The position numbers were made by a program, and so were the translations under genes. Of a DNA stretch of 64,000 nucleotides, positions 44,708 through 52,903 are shown in pieces; position 1 is the first letter of the stretch; each line of letters starts with the position of its first letter. The stretch comes from an uncultured Mycoplasmatota bacterium (GTDB taxonomy: Bacteria; Bacillota_I; Bacilli_A; RF39; UBA660). Location of the stretch: positions 1-64,000 of the forward strand of contig CAMIXH010000001.1 of NCBI GenBank assembly GCA_946402735.1, read 5' to 3'. Under the pieces are notes generated by a model. It had not been told where the DNA came from, did no database searches, and worked only from the letters and a program-made list of their open reading frames with translations.

Positions 44708-47136
44708 CTAAAATAAAAAAGTTAGATAATAAAAATAATAGAAAATATTCTTCTCGTGGTTGTATGAGAAAGAGAATTAAGAATTCTAAAGTTATTTCAA
44801 ATGTAAAAGAAATAGGTGAAGATGGATTAATATATTTGAAATCTGGAGAAGTTGCTACATTAATTGAAGTAAAAGCTATTGATTTATCTTTAACAAGTAA
44901 TCAAGAAAAAAATTTATTCTTTTCAATGTTAAAAGCACTTTATCAGATTCAAAATCTAAATATGAAATGTTATAAGCTAGATGAAAAATTAAATCTAAAT
45001 GCAAACAAAGTTAATTTAGATAAAAAAATAGAACATTTTGAAAATGATGAAAATAAGAAAGTACTTCTTGAAGAGTCTAGAAAATTAATAGATGATTTAG
45101 AAGAAAAGAATTTTACAGTATCTAGTAAATATTATTGGATATTAATTGCAAAAGATACAGCAGTACTTAATAAACAAATAGATGAACTTGAGGATATAAC
45201 TTTAAATATAACTCCAAGAATATATATCGAAAGTATTGTTAATAAACTTGAAATATATAAATTTTTATCAAATCTTTATCTAACATCTAATTCACTTGAT
45301 GAATTAGTATGGAGTGATTTACCTAGTTTAGTAAGTCCTATGAATTTTTCAGAGAGATCTGATAAATTAAAATTTGATGATAAGGAATTTCAAATGGTAA
45401 CAATTAAAAATGTTCCACCATTTGTTTCAGAATTGTTTTTTGAAGATATATTTAATTATCCAGATGTAAGAGCAAGTATTGGAATAAAAGAATGTATTAC
45501 ACAAGAAGAATTAATCAGATGGGTTAATTCTCAATATCAATTTTTATTAACTGATAGAAATACAACAAAAAAATTAAGTGATGCAACAGAATTAGATACT
45601 CAAAAGGAAAACTTTCAAGCTTTAATGAATGATATAAAAAACGGTGATGAAAAGATTAAAGAAGTATCTTTAGTTTTAGTCATAGAAGGAGATAAAAAAC
45701 ATAGAGAAGAGGTATTAAGAGATTTAAAAAGAATTGCAGATTCTTATCAAATTAAATTAGATATACCTAGACTCAGACAAATGGAAGCATGGCAATCATA
45801 TGATATTTCAACAAAATCATTTGAAGACTATGCTTTTTATTTACCAACATTAACACTAAGCTGTGGTTTTCCTTTTACAAAAACATATTTTAACGATTCA
45901 AATGGATATATGTTTGGAGTTGATATTCATACATCATTACCAATATATTTTGATCCATTTGTTTTAACAAACTCTAGAACATCACATAATATGGCTATTA
46001 TTTCTTCTACTGGTGGAGGTAAATCTTTTACTATGAAGAAAATGATAGTAAATGAATATGCTAGAGGCACAAAAATATTTATATTTGATTGTGAGCATGA
46101 ATATGACAAAATTGTAAAAGCAAATCATGGAGAATATATTGATTTATATTCAAAGACTGGTGGAATAATAAATCCATTACAAATTAGATATATTCCATCG
46201 GATGATGAAGAACATGATACAAAGGAAACAGATTGTCCATTAGCAAAACATTTAGGATTCTTAGAAGCTTTCTTTAAGACAGCTTTTGAAAGCATTAGTG
46301 AAAAAGAATTAGTAATGCTATTAGCGATAGTTGAAAAATTATATAACAAAAAAGGTATATTTAAAAATACTTCAATTAATACATTGCAGAATATGAGTCC
46401 AGAAGATTATCCAATTTTTTCTGAATTATATAATTTCTTACCTGAATATAAAAAAGAAATAAAAAGTTCTGAAAAGATTAAAATAATTGAACAATTAGAT
46501 ATTTTATTATCTAGATTTTTAACTGGAACAGATTCTTATTTATTTGATGGTTATACCAATATTGATTTATCAAATGATTTAATAGCATTTAATTTACAAG
46601 AATTATTATATAGTGGAAATCAAAGATTGATTAATACTCAAACTTTAAATCTTTTAACTTATCTAAATAATAGTATTGTTTCAAACAAGATTATGAATGA
46701 TAAAGTTAAAATAGAAGATAGAAAACATGTGATGATAATTGCAGATGAATTTCATTTATTTATAGATGAAGATAATTTTGAAGTATTAAGAAACTTCGGA
46801 CAATTAGCAAGAAGAATTAGAAAGTATTCTGGATCACTTGTAGTAGCTACACAATCTGTAAAAGATTTTGTTGGAAGTAATGCGATTTTAAGACATTCAA
46901 CAGCTATTTTCAACAACTGCCAATATCAAATGATAGGAATGTTAAAAGAAGATGATTTATTAGCATATCTTGAATTGTTTAAACAGAATCCATTAACTGA
47001 TACACAAAAGAACTTTTTAATGGCTGCTAGAAGAGGAGAGTTTTTGCTAAATATTGATTCTAAAAATAGATTAAGAATTTGGATAAGAGCTACTGAATTA
47101 GAGCGAGAAATGATGGGAGAAGGTGAAACAAGATGA
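44674..47136 (+). CDS. VirB4/TraE-type conjugation ATPase
   Basis: 820 aa from TTG 44674, supported by GAGAGGA 7 bases upstream and by overlap with the PrgI-like gene. N-terminal VirB4 domain, then Walker A ISSTGGGKSFTMKKM (~445), FIFDCEHEYDKI, Walker B VMIIADEFHLFID (~688) and VATQSVKDF. It powers assembly and transfer through the type IV system (Mbov_0397-like). ATGA-type overlap with the next gene. Confidence 0.93.
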   Translation: MERKTKDEKNLTKIKKLDNKNNRKYSSRGCMRKRIKNSKVISNVKEIGEDGLIYLKSGEVATLIEVKAIDLSLTSNQEKNLFFSMLKALYQIQNLNMKCYKLDEKLNLNANKVNLDKKIEHFENDENKKVLLEESRKLIDDLEEKNFTVSSKYYWILIAKDTAVLNKQIDELEDITLNITPRIYIESIVNKLEIYKFLSNLYLTSNSLDELVWSDLPSLVSPMNFSERSDKLKFDDKEFQMVTIKNVPPFVSELFFEDIFNYPDVRASIGIKECITQEELIRWVNSQYQFLLTDRNTTKKLSDATELDTQKENFQALMNDIKNGDEKIKEVSLVLVIEGDKKHREEVLRDLKRIADSYQIKLDIPRLRQMEAWQSYDISTKSFEDYAFYLPTLTLSCGFPFTKTYFNDSNGYMFGVDIHTSLPIYFDPFVLTNSRTSHNMAIISSTGGGKSFTMKKMIVNEYARGTKIFIFDCEHEYDKIVKANHGEYIDLYSKTGGIINPLQIRYIPSDDEEHDTKETDCPLAKHLGFLEAFFKTAFESISEKELVMLLAIVEKLYNKKGIFKNTSINTLQNMSPEDYPIFSELYNFLPEYKKEIKSSEKIKIIEQLDILLSRFLTGTDSYLFDGYTNIDLSNDLIAFNLQELLYSGNQRLINTQTLNLLTYLNNSIVSNKIMNDKVKIEDRKHVMIIADEFHLFIDEDNFEVLRNFGQLARRIRKYSGSLVVATQSVKDFVGSNAILRHSTAIFNNCQYQMIGMLKEDDLLAYLELFKQNPLTDTQKNFLMAARRGEFLLNIDSKNRLRIWIRATELEREMMGEGETR

Positions 47137-47858
47137 GTACAAGAAGCAAAATAGGAATTTTAAGAAAAGATGGTACAGTAGATCATGTCTATTCACATTG
47201 GGATGGATATCCTGAACATAATGGAGTTATATTACTTAGTGAGTATAGTAATATAAATAAAATGAATCATTTAATTAAAAATGGTGATATGTCTATTCTT
47301 AGTGAAAAAATATATCCTGAACCAGATAAACCTCATAATTTTGATGTAAGAGAAGACAGACAAGAAAATGTCTGTCTTTTCTATAATCGTGATAGAGGAG
47401 AAGATTGGAAACATACAAATCCAAGAACTTCAAAAGACTTAGAAAGATTTAAGCAAGAGTGCAAAATGTCAGATTGTGAATTTGCATATCTTTATAGTGA
47501 AAAAGGAAATGAATGGCTTTTTTCACCAATTCCATATGGAAGAGAATCAGATATGGATTTTATTTATTTAAAAGATGAATTCATTCAAGATAATATAGAA
47601 TATGATGATTCTTTTAAAGAAGACTATTTAATATATGATGGAATCGAATTAATGAAAGATCTGGATTATTATGAATATGTAGATAATTATAGAGATGATT
47701 CTGAAGCATATTTTAATATTAAAGATATGTTAGAAAATCATTTAGATGATTATATTAAAAGTATTGAAGATTATAAAAATGATGTTTTTGAAGACTCCAT
47801 TAATAATTATTTAAAAGAAGTAAAAGATTATTATTCTTTAGATGACTTAGAAGTATGA
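47133..47858 (+). CDS. Phage/ICE-type conserved protein (TRSxIGI...HWDGYPEHNG)
   Basis: 241 aa. The N-terminal segment MSTRSKIGILRKDGTVDHVYSHWDGYPEHNGVILLSEY is a signature I recognise from proteins scattered in phages and mobile elements, function undefined. The C-terminal half is very acidic (Asp/Glu/Tyr-rich), like DNA-mimic anti-restriction proteins, which is a possibility but unproven. Overlaps VirB4 by 4 bases, so it is expressed with the transfer genes. Confidence 0.65.
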   Translation: MSTRSKIGILRKDGTVDHVYSHWDGYPEHNGVILLSEYSNINKMNHLIKNGDMSILSEKIYPEPDKPHNFDVREDRQENVCLFYNRDRGEDWKHTNPRTSKDLERFKQECKMSDCEFAYLYSEKGNEWLFSPIPYGRESDMDFIYLKDEFIQDNIEYDDSFKEDYLIYDGIELMKDLDYYEYVDNYRDDSEAYFNIKDMLENHLDDYIKSIEDYKNDVFEDSINNYLKEVKDYYSLDDLEV

Positions 47859-47865
47859 GGCAATT

Positions 47866-48798
47866 ATGGCAAAGCAAAAAAGTGGAGTCAAAGGAAAACT
47901 TCTAAAAAAAGTAGTCTTTGGAAGTAGCATTGGAATGGTAACAGCTGCATTAGTGATTATTATTCCATGCTTAATGATTTTAGATTTTTTTGGTGCTAAT
48001 ATTACAGATAATTATGTAGAAAATAATATGGATTATGCAGATATGTATAAAGAGACAGTTAATAAAGCATTAAAAAATGGCTATGGATATGTTCCGTTAA
48101 ATAGGATTTTATATTTTTATTTAGAAGATGATAAGTTATCATTTTATGATATTTATGTAGATAATATTGAAAGAGAATCTAATAAAATGAAAACAATTAG
48201 TGATGTTTGTACATTACCTAAATATAAAATCTATGATGGTTGTAAAGATTTGGATTCTGGAGATCAAATAGATGAAGAGGTTAATAAACCATTTGTTCCA
48301 CCAATTGATTTTGAAAAAATAACTGTTACATCTTTTTTTATGGAAGAAAGAATAGTTTTTGGAAAGTCAGATGTTCATGGTGGATGGGATTTAGCTTGTG
48401 GTAATAAGACACCAGTTAAATCAACTTGTGATGGAACAGTAACACAAGTAAGTTTCACACAAAAAGAAAATGTAACAAATAAAAATGCAGGTGGTGGAAA
48501 TCATATTAAGATTAAATGTGAAGTAGATGAGGATGTTACTTATGAAGTTTGGTATGCACATTTATATCCAAATTCAGCTAAAGTAAAAGTTGGAGATTCA
48601 GTAACAGCAGGACAAGAAATTGCAGGAGTTGGTACTACTGGTTATTCAACTGGGCCTCATTTACATTATCAAGTAATGTTTAATGGAGAAAATGTTGATG
48701 GCATGAGTTTAATTGATTTTTCTGATAAACTACCAAAGCCATCATTTGGACCAACAACTCCAAGTTATCCAGGATTGAATCCACAATTCAGACCATAA
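47866..48798 (+). CDS. Membrane-anchored M23 peptidoglycan hydrolase of the transfer system
   Basis: 310 aa. Basic N terminus, membrane helix (~20-42), spacer with Cys pairs, and an M23 metallopeptidase domain (~165-285): HGGWDLACG (HxxxD zinc ligands, ~170) and GPHLHYQ (HxH, ~264). It opens the wall for the conjugation channel, the VirB1 role in Gram-positive systems. No lysozyme domain is fused, unlike many Tn916-type homologues. Confidence 0.88.
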   Translation: MAKQKSGVKGKLLKKVVFGSSIGMVTAALVIIIPCLMILDFFGANITDNYVENNMDYADMYKETVNKALKNGYGYVPLNRILYFYLEDDKLSFYDIYVDNIERESNKMKTISDVCTLPKYKIYDGCKDLDSGDQIDEEVNKPFVPPIDFEKITVTSFFMEERIVFGKSDVHGGWDLACGNKTPVKSTCDGTVTQVSFTQKENVTNKNAGGGNHIKIKCEVDEDVTYEVWYAHLYPNSAKVKVGDSVTAGQEIAGVGTTGYSTGPHLHYQVMFNGENVDGMSLIDFSDKLPKPSFGPTTPSYPGLNPQFRP

Positions 48799-48840
48799 TT
48801 TTTATTTGAAAAATAAAGAAAAAAATAATTTTAAGGAAAT

Positions 48841-48995
48841 ATTCAGACCACTAAAGTGGATCAATTTTGCAAGTGCAAAATAAGTTTGTACCCATTAAAA
48901 ATCCAGTTAATACTGGAATTTTTTAATGAAGTGGGTACATTCTCTTATGCTCTTAAAATTTTTGATACAAAAATATTAAAAATGGTGGTCTGAAT
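48841..48995 (+). other. Nested inverted repeats upstream of the relaxase genes: candidate oriT or structured RNA
   Basis: Outer 11-bp repeat ATTCAGACCAC (48841-48851) / GTGGTCTGAAT (48985-48995). Inside are CCACT/AGTGG, ATTTTGC/GCAAAAT (48864-48881), and a long interrupted hairpin GTACCCATTAAAAATCCAGT...ACTGGAATTTTTTAATGAAGTGGGTAC (48888-48938). ATTCAGACCA also occurs as a direct repeat at 48786-48795 at the end of the M23 gene. Together with the RHH and relaxase genes that follow, this is the best oriT candidate in the window. Confidence 0.6.
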
Positions 48996-49033
48996 TAATC
49001 CACTAAGAACCACAGAAAGAGGTGAATATAATA

Positions 49034-49216
49034 GTGTATGAAGGCAAATTAAGGATACCTATAAGATTAAAAAATAGAATTGAAATGTTGGCTAAAGAAC
49101 GAAGAATCAGTTTTAATAAAATGGTTAATATTATTTTAGAATTAGGAATTTATGAACTATTAGAAGAGGAGGCAGAATATGGAAAAATTAAGCATAAGCA
49201 AGTTAATAGCAAATGA
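49034..49216 (+). CDS. Small ribbon-helix-helix-like DNA-binding protein
   Basis: 60 aa from GTG 49034, chosen because GAAAGAGG lies ~10 bases upstream; GTG 49022 overlaps that site. LRIPIRLKNRIEMLAKERRISFNKMVNIILELGIYELLEEE reads as an Arc/MetJ-type strand-helix-helix. It lies immediately after the inverted-repeat region, as relaxosome accessory proteins do. The next gene starts inside it. Confidence 0.65.
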   Translation: MYEGKLRIPIRLKNRIEMLAKERRISFNKMVNIILELGIYELLEEEAEYGKIKHKQVNSK

Positions 49217-49595
49217 TGTAGTTAATTATGGAATGGATAAAACAACTAGTTTTAATTACATAGTTAGCTTAAACGATTTTCTAGATGATTATGATGAAGA
49301 TACATGCAGTTATATAAAATCTCATATTAATGACATAATTGAAGCAGTTCATCAAAATGAAAATGTAGCTCAATTAGATTATGATGAAAAAAGGCAAGAA
49401 TTTGATATGGTGTTCTTTTTTGATAATTTAATGAGTCCACTTGAAAAAAGAATAATGGACACAGGAAAGAATATGGGAATTGACTATGAATTAGATGATG
49501 TTAGATCTATTTCATATGATATTGAAAATTCTGATGAATATGATGATTTAATAACTAGCTCAATTAAGAATCATGATCTTGGAAGAGAAATGTAG
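49179..49595 (+). CDS. Acidic hypothetical protein of the relaxation module
   Basis: 138 aa, behind GAGGAGG within the preceding RHH gene. Very acidic (NDFLDDYDEDTC, ENSDEYDDLI). No recognised domain. Coupled to the RHH genes on both sides, so probably a relaxosome or regulatory partner. Confidence 0.6.
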   Translation: MEKLSISKLIANDVVNYGMDKTTSFNYIVSLNDFLDDYDEDTCSYIKSHINDIIEAVHQNENVAQLDYDEKRQEFDMVFFFDNLMSPLEKRIMDTGKNMGIDYELDDVRSISYDIENSDEYDDLITSSIKNHDLGREM

Positions 49596-49603
49596 GTGAT
49601 GTT

Positions 49604-49921
49604 ATGGTAAAACCTCATATTTCTATTTCAGAAGATTTAAAAAGTAGATTAGATGTTTATTGTAAAGAGAATAACTTTCAATGTTTTTCTCATGGAGTTA
49701 TTGATTTATTAGAAAAGGCATTAAGTCAAAATAAATTAGATAGAGTATTGGATAATATATTAAATTCAGTTGATAGATTAAATTCAAGATCTAGTTATAC
49801 TAGAGATTTACTAGAACAGTTATATTCAAATCTTGAAATTGAAACAGAGACTAATCCTAAAAATAATAAGTCATTACAAAAATTTAAGAATAAATATATA
49901 AAGGATAAATTCAATGACTAG
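49604..49921 (+). CDS. MobC-like accessory DNA-binding protein
   Basis: 105 aa. HISISEDLKSRLDVYCKENNFQCFSHGVIDLLEKALSQ resembles a ribbon-helix-helix, followed by a coiled-coil-like stretch. It overlaps the relaxase gene by 8 bases, the usual place for mobilisation accessory proteins. Family call by position and pattern. Confidence 0.6.
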   Translation: MVKPHISISEDLKSRLDVYCKENNFQCFSHGVIDLLEKALSQNKLDRVLDNILNSVDRLNSRSSYTRDLLEQLYSNLEIETETNPKNNKSLQKFKNKYIKDKFND

Positions 49922-51209
49922 TGAAGTAAATGTTATGCATGAATTTACTCCTAGCTTTAAAAACTTAAATTTCAAATATCCAACAAAAGAATATGTTCAT
50001 AATTCAACTATGAATATGTTTGATTATTATGCAGATAAAAAGAAAAAGGCATTTTTTATGTTAGATTATTTTAGTGGTAAAATTGGTAAAGATGAAGAAA
50101 TGAACATTATGTTTGAAAATGGAGAATATGCAACACAATCTCAAATAGAAGAAAGAAAAAAACAATATGCTAAGTATATTGAAGATTCAAACATATATAA
50201 AATGGTAATATCATTTCCAGAAGGATATTTAGAAGAAAATGTAGATATAAAAGAATTTGAAAAGGCTCTTGCAAAAGATATAATTCCAATGTTTTTAAAA
50301 AAATGTGGTTTTCAAGATATGAATAAAATGAGTTATCAGTTTTCATTACATACAAATACGGATAACTTGCATTTTCATTTATCTTTTGCTGAAAAAGAAC
50401 CTAATTATAAAAGATTTAGTAAAGATAAAGAATTACAATATAGATTTGCTGGAGAATTATCTCAAGAAGAATTAACTTTTCTTAAAAATGAAATACAACA
50501 TTACATTAAGAAAGAAAAAATATATACACCTTTATTAATTGAAACGAATAAAGAACTTGATAATTTAAAAAAGTATTTTAATCCCAAAGATAGAAACTTT
50601 TTATTAAATAATAAAGAAGATATTTTGTTAGAAGATAAAATTGTATCTTTAGGAAAATTATTAGATGAAAAGAATCTAATCAAAAATAATAAGATAAAGT
50701 TTAATTCTATAAGAGATAAAGAAATAAAGCAGTTAACTAAAGAAATCAAGAATTATTTGTTTAAAAGTAATAATGAAGAATTTAAACTTGATTATAAAGA
50801 GTTTAAAGAATCACTTGAAAAGATAAATCAATATTTTATTGATATTTCTAAAAATAATCATACTGAAATTGTTGATACATCATTAATTGATAGAAAAGAA
50901 AAATATTTTGATAATTATGTATTAAATGCGATTGTTAATCATGCAAGTTATAGATATAAGAATCCAAAAATATCTGAAGAAGAAATGATTCAAAACATTG
51001 TATATCAGAATTATAGAAGAAATAAAAATCAAAGTAGAAGCACAATTCTTATGAATTGTTTATCATCTTTATCAAATAAAAATAGATTTAAAAATCATTA
51101 TAGAATAAACCAAGCAGTTAAAAATATAAATGATGAGCTAGAGGATGCAGAAAAGGAATTTGATAAGTTATTTCAAGTTGATAAGGATTATTCGCAATTT
51201 ATGATATAA
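49914..51209 (+). CDS. Relaxase, MobP/MobL type
   Basis: 431 aa. The metal-binding three-His motif is clear: LHTNTDNLHFHLSFAEKEP (~143-161), preceded by KMVISFPEGY. N-terminal NMFDYYADKKK may carry the catalytic Tyr. The C-terminal half is helical and charged. It would nick oriT and pilot the strand through the VirD4/VirB4 system. Start ATG 49914 has AAGGA upstream; ATG 49935 is possible. Confidence 0.85.
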   Translation: MTSEVNVMHEFTPSFKNLNFKYPTKEYVHNSTMNMFDYYADKKKKAFFMLDYFSGKIGKDEEMNIMFENGEYATQSQIEERKKQYAKYIEDSNIYKMVISFPEGYLEENVDIKEFEKALAKDIIPMFLKKCGFQDMNKMSYQFSLHTNTDNLHFHLSFAEKEPNYKRFSKDKELQYRFAGELSQEELTFLKNEIQHYIKKEKIYTPLLIETNKELDNLKKYFNPKDRNFLLNNKEDILLEDKIVSLGKLLDEKNLIKNNKIKFNSIRDKEIKQLTKEIKNYLFKSNNEEFKLDYKEFKESLEKINQYFIDISKNNHTEIVDTSLIDRKEKYFDNYVLNAIVNHASYRYKNPKISEEEMIQNIVYQNYRRNKNQSRSTILMNCLSSLSNKNRFKNHYRINQAVKNINDELEDAEKEFDKLFQVDKDYSQFMI

Positions 51210-51226
51210 TATAATTGGTGATTAAT

Positions 51227-52597
51227 ATGATGATTTCTCCAGAAGGATATATTGAAGAAAAGAAAAATAAGTCTTATAAAGAATTAATCAAGGAAAAAGA
51301 AATATTACTTGATGAAATATCAAAATTTGAAAAAGATATGGCTAACAATAATTATAAATTAAAAGAAGATTCAGAAATAATATGTCCATCTCCAGATGTT
51401 GTATATCAATGTAATTTGTTATATTTATCTAAATTAACCGAATTATTAGCTGATAAATTTAATAAAGAATACGAGTGGCCAGATGAAAAACAAAACGATA
51501 ATTCTAGTGCTAAAAAATATAAATATGTTTCTGTTACATATGATGATGATTATTCTGAAAGAAAATACTCATATAAAACAACTTTAGAAAATATTAAAGT
51601 AGGTGATACAGTATTGGTGGATAGAAATGGTAATGAAGCATATGGTACAGTCGAAGCTATTAATGAATATACAGAGGAGACAGCACCATATCCTGTAGAT
51701 AAAACTAAAGATATAATTGAGATAGTTGAAGAATTTGATGATGACGATTATGATGACTATTTTGATGAGGATGACATGATAAAAGAATATGAAAACATAT
51801 TACTTAACAATATGTTTGGTAGAATATCTATCAAAAGATTAATGAAATTAAATAGTCCACAAAACGGTCAAGATGAATATATATTATTATATTATCCAAA
51901 ATTTAATACTTTCTTTTATAAAAAAGCAGAAGATAAATATGAAATGGCTGAATATAATACTAAAGTTATATCAGATCAGATGTTTCGTATAATGGAAAAG
52001 GAATCGCTAGAAGTTCCTCAAAAAAGATATGCTTTAACAAATGATAGTGATTCATATATAAGAGCTGTTAAATATTGTCAGGACAACAATTTAAAATATC
52101 ATGATGATACTGATGTGTTAGATTTTTGTAATGAGAAAAGAGAGCTTTATAAAGATAAGCCTAAATATGAAGAACCAAAAGAATTTGAAAGTATAGAAGA
52201 AGTAATAGATTATTTAAAAAATGATTATAAAGAGGCACAATGGAAGACTCCAGAACCTAGTTACTATATCGAAAATAACCAAATAATTCATTATATGGGA
52301 TGGCTTGATTATGATATGAGAATATTTAAAGTATGGGATTATATGGTTAAAAATAATTATGTAGATGAACAATATTATAATAGAGAGAAATATCCTGAAT
52401 TCTTTGATGAAGATTTTCATAAATATGACTTTGATAATTTGGATATAAAAAGATTGTCTTATTTGTTTCTTAGAACATTTAATATAGAAAGAATCAGTGA
52501 AGGTGCTATCAATAGTTTAGTTACATCAGGAATAATGTTAAAACTTATTGAGAGAGCTAAAATATTAAAAAATGAAAAGGAAAATAGAAATGAATAA
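51227..52597 (+). CDS. Hypothetical protein with central SH3/KOW-like segment
   Basis: 456 aa from ATG 51227 (GGTGAT); the track start is an upstream TTG. N-terminal helical part, then LENIKVGDTVLVDRNGNEAYGTVEAINEYTEETAPYPVDKTKDIIEIVEE, a small-barrel motif seen in other mobile-element proteins, an Asp/Glu/Tyr-rich stretch (EFDDDDYDDYFDEDD), and an acidic C-terminal domain. Expressed between relaxase and coupling protein; role unknown. Confidence 0.6.
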   Translation: MMISPEGYIEEKKNKSYKELIKEKEILLDEISKFEKDMANNNYKLKEDSEIICPSPDVVYQCNLLYLSKLTELLADKFNKEYEWPDEKQNDNSSAKKYKYVSVTYDDDYSERKYSYKTTLENIKVGDTVLVDRNGNEAYGTVEAINEYTEETAPYPVDKTKDIIEIVEEFDDDDYDDYFDEDDMIKEYENILLNNMFGRISIKRLMKLNSPQNGQDEYILLYYPKFNTFFYKKAEDKYEMAEYNTKVISDQMFRIMEKESLEVPQKRYALTNDSDSYIRAVKYCQDNNLKYHDDTDVLDFCNEKRELYKDKPKYEEPKEFESIEEVIDYLKNDYKEAQWKTPEPSYYIENNQIIHYMGWLDYDMRIFKVWDYMVKNNYVDEQYYNREKYPEFFDEDFHKYDFDNLDIKRLSYLFLRTFNIERISEGAINSLVTSGIMLKLIERAKILKNEKENRNE

Positions 52598-52874
52598 TCA
52601 AAAGAAATTATCACCAGAACAAGAACAAATTACAAAAAAAGTTGTAGATGGATTAACAAATGATTCATCTGAAGAATTAATTAATCTAATGAAAGAGTGT
52701 AATATTAGTGATGGAGTTATAATGCTTACAATGTTAGGAATTGGAACACATACTGAATATTATAAAGTTCTTTATAATCGAATAAACAATAATAAGGATA
52801 AAATGAATGATGATTTATTAAAAAAAGAAGTTGTTGATATATTACATGAAATAGATAGAAATGAAGATGAATAA
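52590..52874 (+). CDS. Small helical hypothetical protein
   Basis: 94 aa from ATG 52590, overlapping the previous gene. Soluble, acidic, helical (EQITKKVVDGLTNDSSEELINLMKECNISDGVIMLTMLGIG). No family recognised. Ends in a terminator hairpin just before the coupling-protein gene. Confidence 0.55.
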   Translation: MNNQKKLSPEQEQITKKVVDGLTNDSSEELINLMKECNISDGVIMLTMLGIGTHTEYYKVLYNRINNNKDKMNDDLLKKEVVDILHEIDRNEDE

Positions 52875-52888
52875 CATCTTCTTTTTTT
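52863..52888 (+). terminator. Terminator before the coupling-protein gene
   Basis: GAAGATG/CATCTTC with a 5-base loop and T7. Transcription of virD4 across it may be attenuated. Confidence 0.75.
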
Positions 52889-52903
52889 GTGAAAGGAGGA
52901 TAT

